33,889 nucleotides of DNA from Planctomyces sp. (lineage in GTDB: Bacteria; Planctomycetota; Planctomycetia; Planctomycetales; Planctomycetaceae). The notes beneath the pieces are model-generated. The model was not told where the DNA came from and ran no database searches. It saw only the letters and a program-made list of their open reading frames with translations. Both the position numbers and the translations under genes were made by a program. Position 1 is the stretch's first letter. Each line of letters opens with the position of its first letter. The stretch spans positions 1-33,889 of the forward strand of contig SXKJ01000106.1 in NCBI GenBank assembly GCA_005778115.1, in the 5' to 3' direction. This document shows, in pieces, positions 1 to 6,151 of the stretch.

Positions 1-67
1 AGTACCGCGACCGTCAGGGAGTGGTCTGCGACGTCGACTCAGGCGGCTTCCTGACGGTCGCGGTACT
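1..67. repeat. Palindromic doublet element, GTAC-foot family, copy 1
   Basis: The first 20 bases (AGTACCGCGACCGTCAGGGA) return as an inverted copy at 48-67 with one mismatch. The same arm recurs at 3466-3536 and, shortened, at 17040-17068, so this is a dispersed family. Each arm can fold alone: CCGC and CC pair with GG and G(C/T)GG around a GTCA loop, with facing GA/GA steps. The element may extend left of the window. It resembles a REP doublet but has GTAC where the commoner local elements have GTAG. Confidence 0.75.
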
Positions 68-138
68 GCCTCGCGAGTCGTCCGGTCGCGGGGGTTCTGC
101 GGGTCGCGCAAGGGTTGTGCGGTGCAGAAAACCGCTCG

Positions 139-167
139 TTGACATTTCGGAAAGTCACAACTAACCT
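139..167 (+). promoter_or_regulatory. Possible sigma70-like promoter
   Basis: A perfect TTGACA at 139-144 is followed after 17 bases by TAACCT, a weak match to the -10 consensus (3 of 6). It lies 229 bases upstream of the DUF1573 start and points toward it. Planctomycete promoters are poorly defined. The rest of 68-395 shows no convincing gene, only short hairpins. Confidence 0.22.
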
Positions 168-312
168 CGCGCGGCAAGATCTGCCGATGGGGACAGGCAT
201 CGAGGACGTCCGAGCCTGGAACCGATTCCAGGCGGCCGCCGTTGGCGATGCTCCCCCCACCCTCCGTTTGGGTTTCGTACCGTCTCTCCCTCGTGCGAGG
301 GTCGTCGTTTCT

Positions 313-337
313 GGCTCACGAGGAGGTTGCGTGAGCC
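313..337 (+). promoter_or_regulatory. Hairpin presenting AGGAGG in its loop, upstream of DUF1573 gene
   Basis: GGCTCACG (313-320) pairs perfectly with CGTGAGCC (330-337). The nine-base loop starts with AGGAGG, a perfect Shine-Dalgarno sequence. A GTG at 331 opens a 19-codon frame that ends with TGA at 388-390, five bases before the DUF1573 ATG at 396. The hairpin would sequester the GTG, and a short leader peptide could couple translation to the main gene. This is inference. The hairpin itself is plain in the sequence. Confidence 0.35.
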
Positions 338-395
338 GAATTCTCTGCGTGACGCTGGGCTGGACCAGGTCACACACAACGAGCGAGTGACCATT

Positions 396-1415
396 ATGTT
401 GAATTCCCATTTGCCCCGCGTTTGTCTTGGCTTGATCGTTGGTTTGTATTGCGCCGCTTCGGCGTCGGCTCAGCAGCAGCAATTGAGCTGGTCCGAGCAG
501 ATGTTCGATCAACGAAATATCGACTTTGGCGTCGTGGCCCGCGGTTCGGACGCGATTGCTCGCGTGAAGATCACGAACAAGTGGAATCGGGCAATCCACA
601 TCGCCGACGTCCGCACGACCTGCGGTTGCTCGGCCGGTAAGCCGACCAAGACTTCGCTGGAACCGCTTGAAGAAGGCTACATCGAAGTCACGATGGACAC
701 CAAAAAGTTCACGCGACGCAAGGACTCCAACGTCATCATCGTGTTCGATACGCCGTGGGCTGCGGAAGTTCGCATCCCGATCACCGCCTACATTCGGACC
801 GACGTGGTGTTCGATCCTGGTTCGGTGAACTTCGGAGCGGTCGATTTCGGCAAAGAGGCGACTCGCACCGTCAAGCTGCAATACGCTGGGCGCAATGATT
901 GGCAAATCAAAGAGATCAAGAGCCGCTCGGAATCTGTTGTCGCCAAGACGGTCGAAACGGCTCGCGGGAACGGCCGAGTCGATTACGACATTCAAGTGAC
1001 GCTTGCCCCGAACGCTCCGCCAGGGAGCATTCGCGAGCAACTGACGATCGTTACCGACGACCAGACCAGCCCGCATGTACCGCTGCTCGTTGAAGCGAAT
1101 GTGGAAGCGGATGTGGTCGTCACCCCCGCCATCGTGTCGCTGGGAGTGCTGAAGCCGGGCGAGGCGAAGCAATTCAACATCGTCATCAAGGGTCGGCAAC
1201 CGTTCCAGATCGACAAGATCGAATGCGATTCGGACACCGGGTTATTCAAAGTTCGCTTGCCGCAGAATGCCGCTCAGGTGCATGTGCTTCCGATGACGAT
1301 CACCGCGCCGGATAAGCCGGGCAATCTCTCGGAAGAATTTACCGTGACCGTCAATGGCCGGCCGGCCCCGGTGACGTTCAAAGCCATCGGCAAAATCAGC
1401 GAGCCGAACGGCTGA
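396..1415 (+). CDS. DUF1573 domain exported protein
   Basis: This is a 339-residue exported protein. A signal peptide (hydrophobic stretch about residues 10-20) ends near ASASA at residue 25. Three Ig-like segments follow, each opening with the DUF1573 strand signature: FGVVARG (44-50), then FGAVDFG, then LGVLKPG. The motif TTCGCS (C76, C78) after the first segment is characteristic of the family. DUF1573 domains are ASH/Ig-like folds common in planctomycete and Bacteroidetes secretomes, with no established biochemical role. I chose ATG 396 because it gives a clean signal peptide. An in-frame upstream TTG at 327 would add 23 residues that look like untranslated leader. The ribosome binding site is weak. 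The gene is monocistronic, ending at a terminator shared with the convergent PQQ gene. Confidence 0.9.
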   Translation: MLNSHLPRVCLGLIVGLYCAASASAQQQQLSWSEQMFDQRNIDFGVVARGSDAIARVKITNKWNRAIHIADVRTTCGCSAGKPTKTSLEPLEEGYIEVTMDTKKFTRRKDSNVIIVFDTPWAAEVRIPITAYIRTDVVFDPGSVNFGAVDFGKEATRTVKLQYAGRNDWQIKEIKSRSESVVAKTVETARGNGRVDYDIQVTLAPNAPPGSIREQLTIVTDDQTSPHVPLLVEANVEADVVVTPAIVSLGVLKPGEAKQFNIVIKGRQPFQIDKIECDSDTGLFKVRLPQNAAQVHVLPMTITAPDKPGNLSEEFTVTVNGRPAPVTFKAIGKISEPNG

Positions 1416-1446
1416 GGTTTTGTAGCCGAGCGATCTCACGAAACAA

Positions 1447-1478
1447 GAAACCCCCGGTCAAATCGACTGGTTTTTTTT
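1447..1478. terminator. Intrinsic terminator between convergent genes
   Basis: AAACCCCCGGTC can pair with GACTGGTTTTTT around a short AAATC loop, with one G-T pair, and the plus-strand 3' side runs into eight T residues (1471-1478). It sits between the DUF1573 stop (1415) and the PQQ gene stop (1497). The opposite strand also forms the stem but has only a broken T tract, so it is best for the plus strand. Confidence 0.6.
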
Positions 1479-1496
1479 CGTTGCACCATGAGCGAA

Positions 1497-2732
1497 CTAC
1501 TTTCCGACTTGCAGGCACTTGAGCGTGCGCGAGTCGCGGACCAAGAGCCGTCCGTTCGACAGAGCCGGGAGCGCTCGAGTGGTTGTGCGGAACACGCGGG
1601 CGCGGGCGAGTTCCTGATAGCGCTTCGCATCGGGCTTCCACAGAATCAATTCGCCGTCGGTCGTTTGCATCAGCATCTTGCCATCAGCGGCGATCATTGT
1701 TCCGAAGCCGAAGCCGGGCTTCGACCACAGCACTTTCTGCGAGCGTGGGTCGAGACAACGCAGTTCGGATTCCTCGACTCGTTCCTGGCCGTGGATGCCG
1801 AAGAGCAAACCCTCGTGAACCAACGGTGTCATGTATTGGCTGGAGATCAGGTCGTCGCTGTTCCAAGTTTCGTCGGCCGATGTCGCACCAATCTTGGCGA
1901 AGACTGCGCCGACTCCGTAGTGGGCCGAGACAAACAGATTTCCATCCAACACGATTGGCGAGGCACCATTGACCGTCGGACCGCGCTTGCCAAACGGAAA
2001 CTCGAAACGGACCTTGCCGGTGTCGGGATCGAGCGACACGGTCTTCAATCGCGTGACAAAGATCGCGTGCTTGGTGTTGGTCACCGTTGCGAGCACCGGT
2101 GAGGAATAGCTGGCGTCGTCATTGACGGCTTGCCAAATGGTTTTTCCGGTCGCCAATTCAAACGCGACGATCCCCGCACCGGCTCGGCCGGCTCCGACGT
2201 TGACGAGCAGCTTGTCACCAATCGCGATCGGCGTGCTCCCCGCGCCGAAATAACCTTCGGGAGCTTTGAACTCGGTATGCGTGTCTCGCTTCCAGATTCG
2301 TTTTCCGGTTTTCAAATCGAGACAGCGCAGCGTCCCTTGAGCGCCGTACACGAAGACTCGATCGCCCTGAATGACTGGCACACAACGCGGGCCTTGGTCA
2401 TCGGAGAAGCCGGTGGAAAACTTGGTTGGACTGCCGTCCTTCCATTTCGTCTTGCCAGTCGTTGTGTCGATCGCTTCGGCAACCTCGTCGTCATCGACGC
2501 GATGAAACAACACCGCCGTATTGCCAGCGACTGCCAATCCGGAGAACCCTCCGCCGACCTCACGCTGCCACAGAACGGGCGGGCCGTCCTTCGGCCACGA
2601 ATCGGCGAGTTTTTCGTCTGCTGCGGCGAGGCCGTCGCGGTTGGGGCCGAGAATCTGCGGCCAATTGCCGGCCAGAAGCGTGTTTGTTGAGAAGGCGAGG
2701 ACGGACAACGCTAATAAGAACTGATTGCGCAC
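1497..2732 (-). CDS. PQQ-like beta-propeller exported protein
   Basis: This is a 411-residue protein. A signal peptide (LLALSVLAF core, cleavage near LLAG) is followed by NWPQILGPNRDG, the usual opening of planctomycete PQQ-repeat proteins. Repeated blades carry the DxxTGKxxW signature: DTTTGKTKW, DLKTGKRIW, ELATGKTIW, DPDTGKVRF. The fold is an eight-bladed BamB/quinoprotein-type propeller, probably binding or scaffolding in the periplasm. No quinone dehydrogenase catalytic domain is visible. The start is GTG at 2730-2732, because GGAG lies seven bases upstream and the signal peptide begins there. The frame is open to 2990, but that extension runs through a palindromic repeat and antisense to the DJ-1 gene. 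It follows the DJ-1/PfpI gene on the same strand, 77 bases away. Confidence 0.88.
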   Translation of the reverse strand: MRNQFLLALSVLAFSTNTLLAGNWPQILGPNRDGLAAADEKLADSWPKDGPPVLWQREVGGGFSGLAVAGNTAVLFHRVDDDEVAEAIDTTTGKTKWKDGSPTKFSTGFSDDQGPRCVPVIQGDRVFVYGAQGTLRCLDLKTGKRIWKRDTHTEFKAPEGYFGAGSTPIAIGDKLLVNVGAGRAGAGIVAFELATGKTIWQAVNDDASYSSPVLATVTNTKHAIFVTRLKTVSLDPDTGKVRFEFPFGKRGPTVNGASPIVLDGNLFVSAHYGVGAVFAKIGATSADETWNSDDLISSQYMTPLVHEGLLFGIHGQERVEESELRCLDPRSQKVLWSKPGFGFGTMIAADGKMLMQTTDGELILWKPDAKRYQELARARVFRTTTRALPALSNGRLLVRDSRTLKCLQVGK

Positions 2733-2749
2733 GAGCGGACTCCATTGTT

Positions 2750-2808
2750 CGTGGGGCAGGTTTTCAACCTGCCAGGGGAAGACGGGCAGGTTGAAAACCT
2801 GCCCCACG
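2750..2808. repeat. Palindromic doublet element with GTGG foot
   Basis: Two identical 24-base arms (left starts CGTGGGGCAGGTTTTCAACC) face each other across about 11 bases. Each arm folds alone into an eight-base stem, GGCAGGTT with AACCTGCC, around TTC. It fills most of the gap between the DJ-1 stop (2810) and the PQQ start (2732), so a co-transcript would carry a stable intercistronic hairpin. Confidence 0.85.
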
Positions 2809-2809
2809 A

Positions 2810-3370
2810 TTACTGGGCTGCCTTCAGCAGCTTGATGAATTCTTTGACGAACGGCGTGTTGTCCATCCAGACGCGAGCCGTCACGAAATTGCCATCGACC
2901 ACGACTTGCTGATTGACGTACTTGCCGCCGACTTGCGTGATGTCGAGCGCACACTTCGCGACGGTCGTGGCCGTGCGGCCCTTCAGACAATCGGCGGCGG
3001 CAGCGATCTCGATGCCGTGGCAGACTGAGGCGACTGGCTTGTTCTTTTCGAAGAAGTGCCGCGTGATCTTCAGCAGGTCTTGATCGTAGCGCAGGTATTC
3101 GGGGGCTCGGCCGCCGGAGAGGAACAGGCCGGCGTATTCGTCCGGGTTCACATCGCGAAAGGCGATGTCGGCTTTCAAGTGATAGCCGGCGGTCTCTTGC
3201 GTGATGTCCCAGGTCGAGCCCGGCGGGACTTCGTGCAGCACCATGTGGTAAAGCTTCTTCTCCGGTCCTGCGACGACGACCTCAAAGCCATCTTCGGGCA
3301 GTCGGAAAAACGGGTACATCGTGTCGAGGACTTCGGTCGCGTCGCCGATGACGAGCAGAACCTTGGGCAT
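2810..3370 (-). CDS. DJ-1/PfpI family protein
   Basis: This 186-residue protein has the class I glutamine amidotransferase-like fold of the DJ-1/PfpI family. It opens with MPKVLLVIGDATE. The nucleophile elbow ASVCHGIE puts the catalytic cysteine at C117 followed by H118, and LSGGRAPEYL (84-93) is the family's conserved glycine loop before it. Family members are cysteine proteases, deglycases, hydratases or chaperones, and the substrate cannot be told from sequence. The start is ATG 3370 because AGGAGAG lies about seven bases upstream. An earlier in-frame start at 3466 would add 32 unlikely residues. It is first in a two-gene minus-strand unit with the PQQ propeller gene. Confidence 0.9.
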   Translation of the reverse strand: MPKVLLVIGDATEVLDTMYPFFRLPEDGFEVVVAGPEKKLYHMVLHEVPPGSTWDITQETAGYHLKADIAFRDVNPDEYAGLFLSGGRAPEYLRYDQDLLKITRHFFEKNKPVASVCHGIEIAAAADCLKGRTATTVAKCALDITQVGGKYVNQQVVVDGNFVTARVWMDNTPFVKEFIKLLKAAQ

Positions 3371-3465
3371 GAGTGAACTCTCCTGAGTAGTTGGGGAACC
3401 GAGGCGGACGAAGCATATCAGGCACGGCCAAAGATGGGAGTTCGGCCGAAAGCTCCGAGAGATCA

Positions 3466-3536
3466 CCGTACCGCGACCGTCAGGGAGCGGCCTGTCGTCA
3501 CCTGAGCGTGGCCGCTCCCTAACGGTCGCGGTACGG
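3466..3536. repeat. Palindromic doublet element, GTAC-foot family, copy 2
   Basis: CCGTACCGCGACCGTCAGGG continues into AGCGGCC on the left and is inverted at the right end with a single mismatch (about 26 of 27 positions pair). It shares its core arm with 1-67. It lies between the divergent DJ-1 and EVE genes, 64 bases before the EVE start, so it may also be in the EVE leader. Confidence 0.85.
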
Positions 3537-3599
3537 AGATCGAATTGTCGCTAGAGCAAACTCATCAACGCCGCCAGAATCTCGCCGAAGGAAACATTC

Positions 3600-4112
3600 A
3601 TGGCGACCAAAAAGAAACCTGCTCCGATCGCGCGACAGTATTGGCTCTTCAAGTCCGAGCCGGAGGCGTACTCGATTGCCGATCTGGCGCGCGAGCCGAC
3701 GAAGACGACGTTCTGGGACGGTGTCCGCAATTATCAGGCTCGGAACTTTCTCCGCGACACAATCCAACGGGGCGATCGAGTGCTGTTCTATCACAGCAAT
3801 GCCGAGCCGATGGCGATTGTCGGCACGGCGGAAGTCGTGCGGACCGGCTATCCAGATCACACGGCGTTCGATCCTCACGATCATCACTTCGATCCGAAGA
3901 GCAAACCCGATCAGCCGACGTGGTTCATGGTGGATATCAAGCTGCGGCAAGTCTTCTCGAAGCCGGTGACGCGGGACGATCTCAAAGCGTGCCCCGCTTT
4001 GAATGACATGATGGTACTGCGTCGGGGAGCCAGGCTGTCGATTCAACCGGTAACCGCGGCGGAATGGCAGGCGGTGCATCGACTCGCTGGAGTGAAAGAA
4101 CAATCGATATGA
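3600..4112 (+). CDS. EVE domain protein
   Basis: This 170-residue protein is essentially one EVE domain (PUA-like superfamily, related to thymocyte nuclear protein 1). It has YWLFKSEP (14-21), the FWDGVRNYQARNFLRD core (38-53), the strand VLFYHSN (61-67) and IVGTAEVV (73-80). EVE domains bind modified bases in DNA or RNA, and standalone bacterial members are thought to act in nucleic-acid modification sensing or tRNA-related functions. The ATG at 3600 has GAAGGAAA about seven bases upstream. The stop overlaps the start of the next gene (ATGA, 4109-4112), implying translational coupling to the rhomboid-like membrane protein. Confidence 0.92.
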   Translation: MATKKKPAPIARQYWLFKSEPEAYSIADLAREPTKTTFWDGVRNYQARNFLRDTIQRGDRVLFYHSNAEPMAIVGTAEVVRTGYPDHTAFDPHDHHFDPKSKPDQPTWFMVDIKLRQVFSKPVTRDDLKACPALNDMMVLRRGARLSIQPVTAAEWQAVHRLAGVKEQSI

Positions 4113-4921
4113 AGTTGCTGGATCAACTCGAACGACGCCTGCGGAGATATGCGATCCCGAACCTCACGGGATATCTCGCAGGGTTTCAGGCGGCCCTGTG
4201 GGTGCTGTCGATGCTCATGCCGCCTCGGCAAGGGGTTGGACTGGTTCTCGATGGATTCCTATTGGACCCCGCGAAAGTGATGGAAGGTGAAGTTTGGCGG
4301 CTGGTGACGTTTGTGTTCCTGCCGCCGGGCTATGGCATCTTGGCGATCTTCGGTATCTACCTGTTCTGGCTGATGGGCACCGCGCTCGAAGGGCAGTGGG
4401 GGACGCTGCGGTACAACTTTTATGTGCTGATTGCCGTGATCGCGACCATTGTGGCGGCGTTATTGCTGCCGAACGGCGGGCCGGCGACGAACATGTTTAT
4501 TGACTCGTCCGTCTTTCTGGCGTTCGCCTACCTGTTTCCGAATTTCACGCTCTCGATTTACTTCATCTTGCCGGTGCGGATTAAGTGGTTCGCTCTGCTG
4601 ACTTGGCTGAGCTATGCGTTGATCCTCATTGCGGGAGGTTGGTCGGCTCGCGCTTACGTCTTAGCGTCGATCTTTAACTTTCTGCTCTTCTTTGGTGGCG
4701 ACATCTGGCGACGGATGCGATCCAACAAGTTTCAAATGGAGGCGGCGATTCGCAAGTCGGCGATTGGAGACAAGCCGTTTCACAACTGCGTCATCTGCGG
4801 CCTGACCGAACATGACGAGCCGAACGAAGATTTTCGGATTTGTTCCAAATGCGACGCCGGCACATTCGAGTATTGCTCTCAGCACCTTCGCAACCACGAG
4901 CATCGAGTGAGCGAGTCGTAG
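4109..4921 (+). CDS. Derlin/rhomboid-like membrane protein with C-terminal zinc ribbon
   Basis: This is a 270-residue protein. About six membrane segments lie between residues 20 and 200. EVWRLVTFVF (61-70) has the WR motif of the rhomboid/derlin superfamily, and LMGTALEGQWGTLRYNFY (88-105) matches the post-TM2 region. The rhomboid protease GxSG serine motif is absent (IDSSVFLAFAYLFP at its expected place), and the last segment has no catalytic histidine, so it is probably a pseudoprotease. The soluble tail has a zinc ribbon: C227-C230 and C245-C248, plus C256 and several histidines. The start overlaps the EVE stop. The stop codon TAG is part of a GTAG-foot hairpin (4918-4940). Function is unknown. 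Confidence 0.8.
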   Translation: MKLLDQLERRLRRYAIPNLTGYLAGFQAALWVLSMLMPPRQGVGLVLDGFLLDPAKVMEGEVWRLVTFVFLPPGYGILAIFGIYLFWLMGTALEGQWGTLRYNFYVLIAVIATIVAALLLPNGGPATNMFIDSSVFLAFAYLFPNFTLSIYFILPVRIKWFALLTWLSYALILIAGGWSARAYVLASIFNFLLFFGGDIWRRMRSNKFQMEAAIRKSAIGDKPFHNCVICGLTEHDEPNEDFRICSKCDAGTFEYCSQHLRNHEHRVSES

Positions 4922-4940
4922 CGCACGCGGTTCGCGTGCG
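4918..4940 (+). repeat. Solo REP-like hairpin with GTAG foot
   Basis: GTAG at 4918-4921 is followed directly by a perfect eight-base stem, CGCACGCG and CGCGTGCG, around a GTT loop. This is the layout of single REP units of the SMAG type. The TAG of the foot is the stop codon of the upstream membrane protein. The next gene starts 20 bases later. Confidence 0.7.
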
Positions 4941-4960
4941 TTCCATTCTGAGAAAGTCCT

Positions 4961-5998
4961 ATGCGAGTCTTCGTATCCGAATACGTCTGCGGCGGAGCAT
5001 GGCCGCAGAAGCAGCTTGAGACCTCGCTGGCTCGCGAAGGCCGAGCGATGCTGGCCGCGCTGACGGAAGACATCGCGCGGGTTCCCGGCTGCGAAGTGGT
5101 GACGACTTGGGATGCTCGGCTGGGGCCGTGTCCGCTGAGAGATTGCGAAGTGCGGATCGTTGATACGGCTTCGGATGAGCTGTCGTTGTTCCGCGAACTG
5201 ATTCGTGACAGCGATGCCGTGTGGGTCATCGCGCCGGAGACCAACGGCGAATTGCTCAAGCGGGCGTTGCAGGTTCAACTCGTGAATGACACCGAGCCTC
5301 CGCGATCATCACCTCGCCGATTCCTGGGAGCGTCCGATCGAGCGATCCTTCTGACCTCGGACAAGCTGCCGCTCGCGACATGGCTTCAAGAGCGAGGCAT
5401 TTCGACACCGGAAACATTGCCGTTCAATCCGGCGGATCGACAAGCGGTGCGCTGGCCCGAACCGACCGTCATCAAGCGACGCGATGGTGCCGGCTCGCAA
5501 GATATGTTTTTGGTGCGAGACGGGTTTGATCTTTGGAATGCTCGCCACGAGTTAGGTCGCTTGAACGAGCCTGAGACGTTCATCCAACAGACCTACATTT
5601 CCGGCCGAGCACTCTCTGTCGCCCTGCTGATCTCCGAGGACGGCTCTGTCCTGGAGGTCTTTCCCGTGGCCGAGCAGCATTTGAGCGACGATGGCCATTT
5701 CAAATATCAGGGCGGTCGCATTCCCGCCGAAATCTCTCCAGAGGCGACACTCGCCGTGCAACAACTGGCCGAGCGAGCCTGCCGCGCGATTCCTGGCCTG
5801 ACGGGTTATGTCGGCTGCGATCTCGTGCTGCCCGATGCATTGCCACCAGAACCAATTCTGATCGAGATCAACCCGCGACTGACGAGCAGCTATCTTGGCT
5901 ATCGCCAACTGACGGACGACAACATCCCGGCGCGATTGCTCGATGCGAACACACAACCCTTGCGGTGGAAGTCGAACCCAGTCACGTTTACGGTGTGA
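4961..5998 (+). CDS. ATP-grasp ligase (MfnD-like)
   Basis: This is a 345-residue ATP-grasp protein. The N-terminal domain opens with MRVFVSEYVCGGAW, seen in a family that includes tyramine-glutamate ligase MfnD of methanofuran synthesis. The ATP-grasp core spans about 130-325: a lysine strand PTVIKRRDGAGSQDMFLV, then GYVGCDLVL, and the metal-binding strand LIEINPRLTSSY with E302 and N304. Such enzymes form amide bonds through acyl-phosphate intermediates. Some planctomycetes have tetrahydromethanopterin-linked C1 genes, so an MfnD-like role is possible, but no other C1 gene is nearby. The ATG follows GAGAAAG. Substrate is uncertain, family membership is secure. Confidence 0.85.
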   Translation: MRVFVSEYVCGGAWPQKQLETSLAREGRAMLAALTEDIARVPGCEVVTTWDARLGPCPLRDCEVRIVDTASDELSLFRELIRDSDAVWVIAPETNGELLKRALQVQLVNDTEPPRSSPRRFLGASDRAILLTSDKLPLATWLQERGISTPETLPFNPADRQAVRWPEPTVIKRRDGAGSQDMFLVRDGFDLWNARHELGRLNEPETFIQQTYISGRALSVALLISEDGSVLEVFPVAEQHLSDDGHFKYQGGRIPAEISPEATLAVQQLAERACRAIPGLTGYVGCDLVLPDALPPEPILIEINPRLTSSYLGYRQLTDDNIPARLLDANTQPLRWKSNPVTFTV

Positions 5999-6020
5999 GT
6001 TCCTGACAGATTCAGGCGAG

Positions 6021-6080
6021 CGGGGCGGCGTCAGCTCCCCGCTGAATTCGCAACAGGACCGGGGGGCTGACGCCGCCCCG
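6021..6080. repeat. GC-rich palindromic doublet element
   Basis: CGGGGCGGCGTCAGCTCCCC (6021-6040) is inverted at 6061-6080 with one mismatch. Each arm can also close on itself through GGGG and CCCC. It lies 23 bases after the ATP-grasp stop and could help end or stabilise that transcript. It has no GTAG foot. Confidence 0.8.
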
Positions 6081-6151
6081 CGCGCCCGTCTCAATCTTGG
6101 TCCTGCGGAACCTATTCACTGTGGAATACGAACGCCCTTGAGAAAACCCCC

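Noticed and set aside
39-1199. Long open frame on the minus strand opposite the DUF1573 gene
   Set aside because: It is a GC-rich shadow with no domain, no signal peptide and Arg/His/Asp-rich composition. The plus-strand gene has clear family motifs.
2733-2990. N-terminal extension of the PQQ propeller gene
   Set aside because: It reads through a palindromic repeat and the 3' end of the DJ-1 gene, and the GTG at 2732 has a good ribosome binding site and begins a signal peptide.
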